64,000 bases of DNA. Source: Gnetum montanum (Eukaryota > Streptophyta > Gnetopsida > Gnetales > Gnetaceae). Position numbers and translations under genes: made by a program. Location: positions 9,865 through 73,864 of the forward strand of contig MNCI01001980.1 of NCBI GenBank assembly GCA_015680685.1, read 5' to 3'. Position 1 is the first letter of the stretch; every line of letters begins with the position of its first letter. The notes beneath the pieces are model-generated. The model saw only the letters and a program-made list of their open reading frames with translations, was not told the origin of the DNA and did not search any database. Of the stretch, positions 8,765-20,527 are shown in pieces.

Positions 8765-11498
8765 ACACAAAATTGGGGGAGCTCATGTAGTTCTTGGAGG
8801 CGGTGGCTCTTCCATTAGTTGCTTCCCTTTGTCACCAAGCTTCTAAATTTTTGTAGCGGTTTAGGAGCACCTCTTTTCCTCCTCCATTCCTGGGTCATGT
8901 ACTGTCTAGGCTGCTAAGTCGATGTGTGCTGGAACCAGCACATCCCATGGACATGGTAGCTACAGACACATCTTATTTGCTTTCACATACCAAGTTGCAA
9001 ACTATTGTTGTTCCTTCTCGAAGGCCTTGGCATTTTCTTTTAATTTATGATGATCCATCAATCTCCTGGCCAAGTTTGAGGCTATATCTTTTTGTCCATG
9101 GTAGTGGGCCCTAATTATCTCCAATTCTGAGTTTGCCACGTTGGAGTTTTTGTAGAGCACTTTTCATGTCTGCAAACTCTTTTTCATATAGTGCCTAGCT
9201 AGCTACTACTTGTTGCTCTATCTCATTTCTAGGTCAACGTATTGTTAACATGGCAAGGTTGGCATATCGAAGGTTAGCCAATTCCATGTATTCCTTTAAA
9301 TCATCAATCTGCAGGTCCTTATTCTTCACTTCCGCTTGATGGACCAAGGCATAGCTATTCAAGATTGGCTACCAGTTAGGATTTTGCATTGACATGGAAC
9401 TAATGAAGGCCTTTGCCATTTGGATCTCTTTTTCATTAATTTGCTTGTACATGTCAATTTGGTCTCGGAAGTGCTCCTTTAGCTTTTCATGTTTCTTGGC
9501 CTCGTTTTGCCATGCACTTATCTCAATTGTAGATTTTTGACATATCGCATGCACCTCCTACATTGAGAAGGTTCGATTTTCTTTGGCCAATCTATTGATG
9601 TCTTAGTTGACCCTCACCAGTTGTTCTCTCAACTAGTGGACACTTTCTTCCAAGATATTTTTCTACTTCTCTACAATGGTCAACTTTGCATTATTTGCAA
9701 CAAGTTGTTTATTCTCTTCTTGTGTGACAATCAATGCCTTTGCATGGGCATATGCTTGAGCTTTAGCAGCTAAGGCATTCCAAATTGCCCTCTTCTTCTC
9801 TTGCTTAGCAACTTTGTTCTGTTCAATTACTTGGTTTAGCTGCTTCGTTCGAAATTGTTCTAGTTGGTCAAGCACGACAAATTAGGCAGGGTCCTATCTT
9901 TCAGCTCTTAGGGCAGCTAGCTCTTGTCGTAGTTGATGCACTTCTGTTTCTACATGCTTTGCCCTAGTCTCTGCCATGACCAACTTCTCTTTTGTGGCAA
10001 TGAGGTTTGACTGCATTGCAGTGACATCACTAGGGATGTTAAAAAGAGTTGTCATCATTTGTGCAGTCTGCAGCAGTCTATCAAGTACATCCTCATGGGC
10101 TGCAGGAGTCATTGAAGTCCTAGCTAGCATTTGGGCATCTTTGGTCCCAATCAAGTTCACTGGGGGCACAACATGCACATTGAAAGATTCTTTGATATGA
10201 TCTGTTATTACCTCTGTAGTGCCTACTGCATCTTGGTGTTGCATGACCACAATAGTAGCACCTTCTCCTATTTCGAGCATTACTTGAACAGATGCGATGT
10301 TACCAGAGATCTGTTGTGACCACTAGGCTTCTCCTCTTGATTGTAAAGAAATTTGCCTCCTTGATGGATTGGTAGAAACAATGGGTTGCATCGCATCATT
10401 GATAACTCGGAAGAGGTTTGATTTGTCCCTACTTCTACAACTAAGAGTTTCAACAATGCGTTGCAAATGGCTCATTGCGGGCTAGTAATCTTGTGGCGGT
10501 GGTAGTGGAACTTGTGGCTTATGCGGCTGCTCAAGCTCTTGCTCTATTTCCTTTTTTGGTTTTGGCTCCTTTTCTGTTTCTTGTTTTTCACCAAGGTCTT
10601 TCCTTAGTGCTGCAGATTTAAGCAACTCAGCAAACGAAGCATTTTGAGCCCTCCTGGACATGTCATTGGTGTATCCCAGGATTCTAGCATGCTTGCACAA
10701 CTTCCTGATTAGGCAAGGGAATGGAAGTGTTGGCCTCCCTACCTTCTTTTCTTCGAACCACCTTTGGATTTCCATGAAGCACATTTGGGAAAGATTGGCA
10801 TTGTATTTGCCCATTAATATTGCACTTCCCCTAGCCGCATGAGTTGATATTGTATTGAGCCCTTTAGTTGGGAAGAGGTGATATGTGTCTATTTTGAAAT
10901 AAGTTCTCTCTTCTAGAGTCAACTTGTATGTTTTATTGTCTTTATTATACGCCCGCTTTAGCCACAACTTTCTTGTTTCTGGATTGAACCTTGTGGACAG
11001 ATGCACCAACTTGCCCCCCACATTTGGTAGATTCAAAGCCTCTGCGATTGCCTTGATTGAAAAAGAAATAGTGACTCCATCAATGTTGACTATGGTGCCT
11101 TGTTTCTTGTTATGCCAAAATTGGTACGTCTCATTGAGGATGTGCGATAATGGTAACACCAGGAGTTGAGTTTGAACTGCCTCAGGAGCAAATGCCATAA
11201 ATGGACCAAAGTTCATTTCCACGATGACTATTCTTAACATCGATTTCTCTTGGATGGCTTCAAGGCATTCTTGGAACAACATGAGGCTTTGTCCTTGTAT
11301 TGGAGCTTGTGGTTTTGTAGCCTTGCCTTAGATTGATTGCCCTGTAACAAGAGCCTCTTGATGAATGCTGAATGATTGGGCCTCCTATTCTTCATGTTTA
11401 GCTGGTGGGCCATGTTCTCCTAGTCAGCCTCTACCACTTCTTAGGCATTTGGTTGCACCTTGCGAAGGTCCTTCTTGTCCTCCTCTTTTTGGGGCCAT
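8765..11498 (-). pseudogene. element A 3' ORF: accessory-like domain and coiled coils, broken
   Basis: The conserved start is an ATG at 11498, beginning M-A-P-K-R-G, then G-P-S-Q-G-A-T-K, matched at 48905 in element B. The longest open part, 11282-10482 (266 aa), holds G-V-T-I-S-F-S-I-K-A-I-A-E-A-L-N-L, a R-G-S-A-I-L-M segment and L-P-F-P-C-L-I-R-K-L-C, then a Lys/Glu/Pro-rich tail. This pattern resembles the plant 'putative plant transposon protein' domain found in Ty3-type elements (family assignment from memory). Further frames at 10280-9894, 9875-9663 and 9554-9369 give coiled coil. A motif S-K-N-Y-M-S-S-P-N-F near 8780 ends the similarity with element B. Total about 900 codons. Function unknown; an RNA-packaging or structural role is only a guess. 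Confidence 0.75.
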
Positions 11499-13545
11499 CT
11501 GCAATCAATCAAGGGTTTGATGTTATTAAGGTGTTGTTATTTATCATTAACAAGTTTATACCTTACTCATGACCTTAGTTCCATTAAGTTCTTTTAGTTC
11601 ATATGATTGCAGAGTTAGAAAAATTTTCAGAAAAATGCCCAAAAAGTGTTAACTTCTTTTATGACCCTTCGCAATTGGCTTCTTTTTCCTTATGTATGGC
11701 TTATCATGATGGTTATGGTACCTTAGGTGAGAAAATTAAAGGGCCTAGCATTCATACAATTGATTGTTCATTAAAACACTTAAGGTTTTTAACATTCTTA
11801 CCCTTATAATACCTTCTAGGTGATAGCAAATTTTGAAAAATCAGCGCAAGTTTTCCATGCAAGCACCCTCCCTCGACTAAATTGAACACGCTAGATTCAA
11901 ATAGGTTCAAAAACCACAAAAATTGGAGCAATATGGAGCAAAATATCCCAAGTGGAAGTTGATTGCGCATAGCTCTTAGTTGCAAGAGAAAAATTCAAAA
12001 ACTCCCTAGCTACAAATGATGATAATGGATTTTGGAACATCGTGGGGTTTCAATATATAGTTTTGATGGACCCGATATTAGGTATTTGATGTTGAGTCTA
12101 ACCTGATATCAGATAGTCGGTATCATGGTGCTCGAATTTACATACTATGAGGGTAGTTAGCATGGAAAATAAAGCTCTATGATAGATGGAAGGGTTTCAA
12201 GTCAATCCAGGTTTTGGGGTAAGTGAGAATTTATATGTAGGCACTGAAAGTGTTAGAAGATAGAATCATGGGCATTAAAAGCTTTGGGAGATGTAAGAAA
12301 AAGGGTATGAAATATATGGTGTGGAACATATCAGTTATATGATAAGGGAAAACATTGAATTTATCATTTATGCACTTGGAAGGTTTAAGATGATGCAGTT
12401 GTGTCAAACAAGTACAAGTCACAATAGTTACACAAGTGGTCCTCCCCACAACAAGCATCAACCCTTAATGCCCTTGTATAACCACTCCTAAAAATGTCTG
12501 TAGGCACCAAAGGAGTGGAATGCAACACATACTTGTGAAACAAAACATACATGTTAAAACCACCAATTTGAGAGAATAACTCTATGTTACACAAAACCAC
12601 AAGTTAGGATTATACAGATAGTGAGATGAGATGGGTTTTAGAAAGGATTGCAGCAATTGGGATGTGAGGTGTCTTACCATAGGCATAATGAATCCTTATG
12701 TGTTATTAATGGTTAAAGTAATCATTAGCTCTTCTTCCCAAGATTCAAACCAAGTCCAAATCACATTCCCGTGACATAGCATTATTTCATCACTTTGTTT
12801 GACAACCATAAGACTACCATCATTGCAAGGAGTAGCATCACTTGGTGTTTTGTCCAAGGAAAGAGTTTATTCATGTGACAATTTTGTTTTGTTTTGTTTC
12901 TTTTTTTGGTGGATTTTGAGAAGCTACCAACCTTTAGGCATGAATAACATGTCTTTCCAGTGGGACCCTCAGAAATTTATTTAGTGCCCTTTTATTTTTC
13001 TCTTACTCCCATTTATCGTTAGATCTACAATGATATAATTACAACCTAAGCAACATGATAGAACATATAGAAATGGTCAAAGAGAATCCACAAATCCCCT
13101 TGATGTCACACCCGTCACATTCCTCGGTTTTGCACTTTTATGTTCAGGCACAGTGATTATGAATTTATTGTTAGTTTGATGATGGAAAAGAATATCATTA
13201 TGACCATAGCAAGATCCTTTTATTAATGGAATGGGTGGATGGATGATGTGGTCTCACTATCTAAATAATTAGTTTCTTATGACTTGACAACATAGAGAAA
13301 ACCTCACCTCAATGGGCTACATGATTGCTTTATTCACAAGTGAGATCATTGACAAAGGGAATGAAGACAAAATGTGAAAAAAGTTGAAAGGATAGGAAAA
13401 ATTTGTATCAAGAAATAAGAAAATGATAAAAAATTGCAAAAAAAAAAGGATGAAAAACACCTATTAATTTTGAATGTTAGGATGGGATGCCTTTCCCACA
13501 ACTAAGTGTTTGACTGTGACAAGAATTAATAAGTGGATAGGTAGG
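11499..13545. other. element A non-coding middle
   Basis: About 2 kb with no sustained reading frame on either strand. It aligns in patches with 48906-50900 of element B (for example around 12440-12700 against 49810-50060), so it is an inherited part of the family. It includes the GATATC/TATA module at 12054-12125. Confidence 0.75.
12054..12125 (-). promoter_or_regulatory. internal promoter-like module of element A
   Basis: On the minus strand a GATATC-type cluster (12072-12125) is followed by TATATA at 12054-12059, about 555 bp ahead of the 3' ORF start at 11498. The LTR promoter has the same order: GATATC cluster, then TATA box. Element B has it at 49406-49500. It could give the 3' ORF its own transcript. 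Inference; there is no transcript evidence here. Confidence 0.5.
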
Positions 13546-15750
13546 CTACATGCATTTGTGAAATAGTGTTAACCTTTCATTTTCTTGCCACTGGGTGTCT
13601 CTTGGTTTAGTGGCGGCTGCGTAGACAAGTTGTTGTTCACACACTTGGTTGTTAAACGTACGGTGGGTCAAAGTATGAGTTGTGTTCATGTTGTAGATGT
13701 CTGGCCCACGACGGCACCCTTGATCACGATTATGTATGCATGGATTCATTTGTCTCCCCACAATGTTAGATTCATTGCTTTTGTTGGGTGTTGGAGTAAT
13801 GATGGATGGTGGCCCTTGCGTAGGATCAGGAGATGTTAGTTGTGAAAGGGAAGGCGTTACACTTGATTGGCCTTGTGCTGGTTTGGATGATGTAGTAGGT
13901 CCATGAGTGTTGCACTTACGCATGGGAGCCATCCTAAAGAAGGGTCATTTCCAAGATTGTGGTGGGAACCTACTAGCATTAGCATGTCTATGCACATTTG
14001 CAGCATAAGTGGCATTCATTTGTTGATGTTGTGGTGTTGAACCTTCCTGCGCTGTTGATGGTGGCATGTAATGGGATGGAGTATGAGAATATCAAGGATA
14101 GGATGGAGGGTAAAAGGTGCGAGGGGGTGATCCTTTAGGTGATGTCATTGGTTGATGATACTTGGGAGAGTGATAGTAGTGATTTGAAGTAGAGGCCATA
14201 GGACTAGTTGGGGAAATAGGTTGTTGAACATAATAACCGTACGAGTTCGACTGATAGTAAGGGTAAGGCTAGTTTGGTGACGACTATGGGCTTCACCACT
14301 ACGGTTGATGATAGTGTTGAGGCTAGTAATAAGTTCCCCTAGGATAGTACGATTGGGTGTAGGACTGTCTATAATTACCTTGTGGAAAAGGTAATTTCCT
14401 AGGTATGTGCTTTTGTACGAACTTGGGATTTAATGCAAAAGCCAATACTTATGTAGATGTGACATGATTGGGCAATGGCCAATGACCCTTCGGGTGGTCA
14501 TATATGCAAATATCACGTTCGTCATCTTCGTCTGTGGTTGAGTCTATAGCCTCATTTTCTTCAGCCATTTTTCTTGTTTGCCAATAAGTGTTCCTAGCTA
14601 TTTCTTGGTTTTTATTCCTCTGTTTATTGTGATTGCTTGATTCGTTTTGCGTTACCTTCTCCTCTACAGTTTCTACAAAAGTTGTAACTTTTTCATTTAT
14701 CCACTCTAACATCCTATCAAACTTTGCTTCAAGTTTGTCAATAGACTTCTGTATTGACAAGGTTTGTTGTGGAATCACCCCATTGAGAGCAGCCTCTTTT
14801 TCCTTACCATAGTTGTGGACTTTTTTCTTTTGAAGAGTTGGGTCCCAATGATATTTCTCAACATTCTCCCATTTGCATAGCTTTCCTTCTTCTTTTGCCA
14901 CAATACTCGATTAGCTCTCAGATCTAATGGGTTTGTAACTTGTATAATTGACCTAGAGCATACATCCCAAAGGTCTCCCTCATTTCATTATGAAGCCCAT
15001 CTATGATGTGGAAAAGTTGCTCTTCCTCAGAGAAACCATGGCCTGGGCACCTATTCACTAGGAAATAATATCCATCTAGGGCTATGTCCAAGGGTTCATG
15101 TTGTTCTTGTCTCCATCCTCAGATTTGTCTCCTTAGGTTGGACACCCTTACATAGATTTGGTATTTCTCGTTGAAGAGTTCCAACATTGTGGAGCAACAT
15201 TGGATTGAATTTGGTTTCACAATTTATACCACACTTCAGTTCTATCAATTAGTGTCCTACGAAAGAGCTTAAGCTTTTGCCACCCACTTTCAATGTTGTA
15301 TAAGGCACAAGCATCTTGGAAGGCTTGGAAATGATGTTGTGGATCCGAATCATAGCCTCCCGCAAATTTAGGGATATTATTCATATCAAACCTGGGTAGG
15401 CGGTATTCCCCGCAATGCCTGTGGGGTATGGACACCGTCCACCCCTAAGCCATACCTAAGCCATTGAGCATATGGACACCGTCCACCCCTAAGCCACTGG
15501 TGTGCACTATGCTCGTGTGCTCGGTCCAGCCTTTAGTTCTCCTCTTGCTGCTCTTGCTCGCGTTGGGCTCGTTTAGCCTCCTCGCACTCCCTTTGGGCAG
15601 TTTCCTCTTGAAGTAACTTGTCTCTTACTTGGGACCGGATCTGGTCCACCAGTCGGGCCCAGGCTGCATCGGCTAGGAGGGTTTGTTGTCTAACTCTCTC
15701 CTGCTCCCTTTCTCGGAACTGGGAGACATTGTTTTTAGTGAATGATGTGT
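13546..15750 (-). pseudogene. element A gag with Pro/Tyr/Gln-rich tail, broken
   Basis: Capsid-type protein of a Ty3-like element, in pieces. An N-terminal coiled coil (R-E-R-E-Q-E-R-V-R-Q-Q-T-L-L near 15715) leads to the gag core at 15435-15217: F-D-M-N-N-I-P-K-F-A-G-G-Y-D-S-D, then L-K-L-F-R-R-T-L and V-W-Y. The core continues in another frame to about 14960 with L-R-R-Q-I...H-E-P-L-D and G-H-G-F. The frame at 14901-14449 (150 aa) is Lys/Glu-rich with a degenerate knuckle-like C-I-Y-D-H-P-K-G-H-W. A long Pro/Tyr/Gln/Ser-rich tail follows to 13546. No protease follows it. Confidence 0.8.
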
Positions 15751-15835
15751 GTGATTTAATATTTTCTGAAAGATATATCGTTATTGCATTTACAATGATT
15801 ATGTATGATATAACTAATCTAGATAACTAGCAGCA

Positions 15836-15853
15836 TCCCTGACAATGGCACCA
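15836..15853 (-). other. element A primer-binding site (tRNA-Asp-like)
   Basis: Directly inside the right LTR, the minus strand reads TGGTGCCATTGTCAGGGA, close to the TGGCGCCGTTGCCGGGGA primer site that plant Tat/Athila-type elements are known to use with tRNA-Asp. The differences are all of the C-to-T or G-to-A type. It confirms that the right LTR is the 5' LTR. Confidence 0.75.
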
Positions 15854-15854
15854 A

Positions 15855-16744
15855 CGATGAGCAACGAGGTACCTCTATGCCCAACCATATGAATCACAAG
15901 CATTCATGCACGATTCGGTCAAATTTTGTGGATGGGACTAGTTGTGCATCTAAATCGTTAATGCCTTGATCACAGTTTGCTATCTTCCCACTTGGACTAG
16001 TGGTAGCTTTGTCACATAGGGTTTAGTCTAGAGTGAAGCATATGATTCTTAATGTTGTCTGGCCCTAAGCTACTCCTAATGATAATAAAGAGATTAATTA
16101 ATTAAGCTAATTAACAATGAAAAGTAAAGTCTAAACTAGCCTACGTGCAACGAGTATCCATTCCTAATCATCTACACACACCTTGGACTTCGTGTAACTA
16201 CCGCTGGGATTACCAAGCATACGTTACTAGGCTTACCAAACAATACACTACTGGGTTACCAAGTAATTACACTTAAGTGCTCGCAATTAGTCATACTCAT
16301 TCCGCTTAATGAAAGGAATAATAAAGAGCAATAAATGGAAACGTTAACTAAGGAAAATAGTAAACAATTAAACAATTAAAAGCAATACTAAAGCTAAGTG
16401 GATGTTGCAATGATGGAAGTAATCTCGATCATTATTGCTAGACATGCAACTTGTCCAAGTACATCACACTCGAATAAGGATGCCATACACTCACTTAATA
16501 TCACACTGCGGGCATGCACTGGAAACTAACAATGCTTGAAATCAAGAATCTATGAATCTAACTTTATCTTCTCTATTTCTTCTATGTCTCAACCATGCAC
16601 CCAAGTGTGGTATTTATAAACACGCATGGAAGAGGCAATATCAGATGTTCGACATTGGAGGTTGTGCCCCAATATTGAATACCTAACATTGTGGCTCCAA
16701 TATTAGATATCCGATATTGGAGCCATGCAAAACATGACTCATCA
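15855..16744 (-). repeat. element A 5' LTR
   Basis: 890 bp. On the minus strand it starts TGATGAGTCATG at 16744 and ends at 15855. The TATA box TATAAATA is at 16618-16611, preceded on the same strand by a decayed GATATC cluster (about 16720-16635). It differs from the 3' LTR by many substitutions and small indels, so the insertion is not recent. Confidence 0.92.
16611..16618 (-). promoter_or_regulatory. TATA box in element A 5' LTR
   Basis: TATAAATA on the minus strand. The same box, in the same position relative to the GATATC-like cluster, is in every LTR of this family in the window. Confidence 0.6.
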
Positions 16745-16749
16745 ATCTT
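16745..16749. other. target-site duplication, ATCTT (right)
   Basis: Five bases immediately right of element A, identical to 7713-7717. LINE 2 coding sequence resumes directly afterwards. Confidence 0.9.
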
Positions 16750-16784
16750 CAAATTTGAAAATTACATATCAGCTGGTTAATCCT

Positions 16785-18260
16785 CTAAATAATGACCTTC
16801 AAGGGAGAAGCCACCAAGGCCACAAACCTTGTAATAGTAGAAAGAACCCCCGAAGCAAGGACAATCCTACCTTTCCTAGTTAGGAAATGGTTGGCCCAGT
16901 GCCCAACCCAAGCTTCTATCTTTTGCACCAACTTGTGCCACATATGCTTCCTCCCCCATTTAAAGAGGGGGATACCCAAATAAGAATCCTGCGTGGTGCC
17001 ATGTAGGATTTCTAGCACTTGCGAAATACAACTCCCCACCTTGGCATTAACATTGATTAAATGAAGCAAAGATTTCCCTCAATTAATCTCTAAACCAATC
17101 TCTAGGGCCATTTGCCGAAGAGCTTGATCAATCCCTAGCGCTTGTGTAATTACCACCTTGGAAAGTAGCATGGTATCATTAGTGTAATGCTTAGCTAGAT
17201 ATTCTACGCTTGCAATCTCAGGCCCTCAAACGCCCTTGGCCTTGCAATAAGATTGCAGAGTATCCATTGCAAAGATGAAAAGCACAGGAGAAAGAGGGTC
17301 CCCCTACCTTAGTCCTCTACCAGGGGAGGAGAACCCCCAAGACCTCCCCCTAACATCAAAGGAAAATTCCCTAGAAGCTTGTATGTGGATGCACAAACGA
17401 ACAAAAATTTGAATTAAACACTTTATTGATCATAATTGTGGATAAGGCCTCCCAACTCACTATATCATAGGCCTTTGAATATCGAGTTTTAGGCACATCC
17501 TTGGAAATTTGGCTTCCCTCATGGCGTGAATAACTTCCTACATCAATATCATTTGATCTTGCAAGAACCAACCTTGAATAAATCCCGCATGGTGTTCCCC
17601 AACCAGCTTTGGCATGATAGAAACTAAATGACATACTAGCATCTTCGAAAAGATCCGAATCAGCACATTACAAACCCCAATAGGTCTAAAGTGTGTCGAA
17701 TTTGACGAAATAGGTTGCTTGGGGATGAGAACAATCCTAGAACAATTAAGCTCCCATCTAACCTGTCATCTCCCTAGCAGCAAGTTGAAAGCATCTAGCA
17801 TGTTTTGTCCAAGAAGGTCCGCAAACTCCTAGAAAAATTCAATACTTCACCCATTTGGACTAGGGGCTTTGCCAACTTTCATAGAAGTCATCGTCATGCT
17901 TAACTCCCACATTGTGAAAGGGGCCATTAGCAACCTATTCTCCTTTGCACCCAACACTTGCAAAATTGGTACCGAGAGTGGCAGCATTTGCCACTTACCC
18001 CAAATGCCAACCTAGTAGTCCTCCATGATTTGCACGATATCTCAGGGATCCTCAATGGTGACCCGATCCTGCACGAGATGAACCGTGCATTTGACCTAAC
18101 CTTTGGATTTAGTAGTAGTGAAAAAAAAAGCCATGTTTGCTAATCCCCCTCCTTGAGCCATCGAACTCTAGAACATTGTTTCTAGTACGTGTCCTTTAGA
18201 TCCAGAGTTTGAAGCTATTTTAGGATATCATCCTCTAATCGTGCACCTTGTTCTTGCTAT
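16785..18260 (-). pseudogene. LINE 2 reverse transcriptase, broken, active site changed
   Basis: Nearly the whole RT can be followed on the minus strand across stops: F-R-P-I-G-V-C-N near 17690, G-D-P-L-S-P-V-L-F near 17305, the catalytic box near 17190, and Y-L-G-I-P-L-F in the frame at 17069-16785. The catalytic box reads H-Y-T-N-D-T-M-L-L where plant LINEs have Y-A-D-D, so one of the two essential aspartates is Asn. Both changes are G-to-A on the coding strand. The copy cannot be active. After Y-L-G-I-P-L the frame reaches W-x-x-L-V-Q-K-I and G-R-I-V-L-A, the thumb-like region before zf-RVT. Confidence 0.88.
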
Positions 18261-18390
18261 ACCTGGATTGCTCTTAGGCAAGCGTGGAGATCCCTGTGAC
18301 ATGCACGAAATGAAAAATTGTCTCTAAATGTCTATGACTTGATAGCCCACTTCAACTTGAGTAGGCCAATACGGAGGAAGTCTCTCGGGT

Positions 18391-18422
18391 CCCCCCCCCC
18401 CCCCCCAAAAAAAAAAAAAAAA
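18391..18422. repeat. homopolymer pair, C16 then A16
   Basis: Sixteen C followed by sixteen A on the plus strand, inside the LINE linker between endonuclease and RT. No comparable run is in the related LINE at 781-3290. It may be replication slippage or an assembly error at a hard-to-read site. Confidence 0.9.
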
Positions 18423-18444
18423 TCTCTTCCACAAGAGGATGTAA

Positions 18445-18960
18445 CTAGGGTTTGAGTAACCAGGAACACTCAAACCAAAACAATGAAGGAGGGCTCTGGT
18501 GTTGCCTTCCTAAACTACAAACTATGGAGCAATGTTCTGATGCTTGCCACTCCTTCCCCGAAACTTGAACATCAAATTGCAGCAAGAGTTTAGAACTAAT
18601 GCAAACCTGGTCAATTCTAGAAAGGACTCGATCCTTGCCGCGTCTCCTACTACTCCACGTGAAACAACAATTTGCAATCTCTATGTTGGTGAGTGCATGT
18701 GCGTCTAGGAAACTTTGGAATTCTTGGGCCCTCAGAGGATTAGAATTGTTTGTCCCCAACTTCTCCCATAGATGTAGGTGTTAGTTGAAGTCTTTGACAA
18801 TAACCCAATGCCTCTTGTTAGGCACCAGATCCACCACTCGGTTTAGTTCCTACAACCTAAGCTCCCAGACTTGGACCCCATAGAAATTGGTCAGCCAAAC
18901 CCCAACCAAAGGGAGGTACCGTAATACTCCACATTGAAGAATCTAACAGGTTTAGCGGAG
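18445..18960 (-). pseudogene. LINE 2 endonuclease domain, broken
   Basis: The frame at 18759-18445 holds A-H-A-L-T-N-I-E, F-T-W-S-S-R-R-R-G-K and S-R-I-D-Q-V, then S-E-H-C-S-I, matching the SDH motif of the AP-type endonuclease with Asp changed to Glu. The N-terminal part lies upstream (18960-18780) in other frames. Domain order matches LINE 1. Confidence 0.85.
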
Positions 18961-19536
18961 GTTTGGACAAGATTGCTAGACCCCCTGCATGTCCCTAGCA
19001 AGGCACCAATTGCAAGGTCCAACCCTTTCATCACAAATGATGAGCCTTAGATGATGAGCAAAGTATGTCACATGCCTCACTTCTCATAATCTTCTTAAAG
19101 ATATTTCTTTTGTAGGGTGTACCTTGCCCCCTACAATTCCATGATAGAATATTCATGCATTACTCATAGAACACTGCCTGTGGACACCTCTTTCAAGGTT
19201 AATTGCATTCCTAAATAAATATCTAGCTGCATCGTTTTGCCGTAGGTAAGTGGGCCATAAGGTCTCCCTGGCCTACTGGAGCTTGATGAGACAGGAAATC
19301 ACCCAGGATCCTTTAGAACTTGTGGAGTCACTTTAGACATTAGGGGCATGGTGCCCCTCAAACAACCGAAACCCATTCCCCAACAAGGGAAGCTCCATCC
19401 CCTTTTTGGTTGGGGAGGTGACTAGAGAGGAAACAAACCCATCCCAAGGACTATTTCCTCTCAAGCCAACCCCAACCCTAGAAGCTACCTACACACTCCC
19501 CTAGGTAGCAACTATCAAGGTTGGTATCATATGCCC

Positions 19537-20527
19537 CTAGCACCCCACATGTATCCATTCTCCATCCTTTGGCACACGCACCTTTGTAGGGGCCTTACTT
19601 TTTCTTCGAAAGTGGCAAGCAACCATCCCATGGCCGCTCTTCCCATAGATGGGACAGCCAACTCCCCGTGGACCAAACTCCTTCTGCTTCTCAACTAGGT
19701 TCTTGTATTCGACTTGGATTGTCTCTTCTCCCATTGGAAGTGCCAAGATGATTTTCTTAACCACATCCTTAGACGATAGGGATCTCCACACATAGAAGTG
19801 GGCAAACCCCATTCTCTCCATGGATGCAGTAAACTTGTCAAAGAAGATGAACTCCCCAAAGAAACTAGCAAGGGTTTTTAGGAAATCTAGGGTCCACATC
19901 TCCCATGGAACCCTGGAGATGTGAACCTAGACTGGTGCCCTAGAAAAAAGATCAACATCCTGATGGGCACCGAGTCACCATGGTGTTAGGGCAAGCCCTC
20001 TGACACCGTAAAACCATGGCCCCTCCCAAAAGGGCCTTATCATGGTCCTCCAATGTTTTAAAAACAAATAATAGGAGGTCCTCTGAGAGGTTTCTAACCT
20101 CCACCTCCTTTAGCTCCCAAATGTCCAAGGCCTACTTCCAAATCAGATCTAGCTTTGGTTGGGCCCCCAAAGAGACAAACTTACCTATCAAACTATGTTG
20201 CATGGTGTGAACACCTTTGTCAGGCGGCTCGCAGACTTGCAACCACATGGTGCCCTTCTTTTGAGAGCATGCTTCAATGTCCCCATCCCCTGGATGCCAA
20301 CCTGCACCTTGGAAACCTGAATTTGTTGCCAAGCCATCACCCTTGGTGCTGCCCCCAACTGCACTGACACCGATTGCCCCTCTACCCTTGCCAGCACCCA
20401 CTCCGTTGCTAGCTCCTGCATTGGTACCTACGTTCATGTTTGCACCCACTCTTCTGCCTATTCTACTCCCAAATGCAGTCAAATGTGTGAATTGTTGCCA
20501 TGTGTACTTTTTGAAATTTCCAAACAA
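19537..20527 (-). pseudogene. LINE 2 ORF1 (Gly-rich start, DUF4283, zinc knuckle), broken
   Basis: The frame at 20527-20132 starts with a Gly/Ala-rich stretch, then H-S-L-I-G-K-F-V-S-L-G-A-Q-P-K-L-D-L-I, the start of the DUF4283-like fold. After about 230 bp of broken sequence, 19899-19537 resumes with W-T-L-D-F-L-K-T-L and M-E-R-M-G-F-A-H-F, ending with a knuckle C-P-I-Y-G-K-S-G-H-G-M-V-A-C in which the second Cys is Tyr. Plus-strand Pro-rich frames over the same bases (20277-20564) are antisense shadows. Confidence 0.85.

Larger units (their letters stand above)
7718..16744 (-). mobile_element. LTR element A: pol-less, two-ORF LTR retrotransposon
   Basis: A 9,027-bp element with LTRs at 7718-8593 and 15855-16744. 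The target duplication ATCTT is seen exactly at 7713-7717 and 16745-16749. Its LTR ends form a 6-bp inverted repeat (TGATGA...TCATCA), with the inner base at 15855 changed to C. Gag sits next to the right LTR on the minus strand, so the element runs from right to left. It contains gag (about 15750-13546), a 2-kb non-coding middle, and a long 3' ORF (11498 to about 8765). I found no protease, reverse transcriptase, RNase H or integrase, so it is non-autonomous. It sits inside LINE 2 and is therefore younger than it. A second copy lies at 44305-54291. Confidence 0.92.

Noticed and set aside
11499-13545. Hidden pol in the middle of element A
   Set aside because: No RT, RNase H or integrase motif was found on either strand here or in the matching part of element B.
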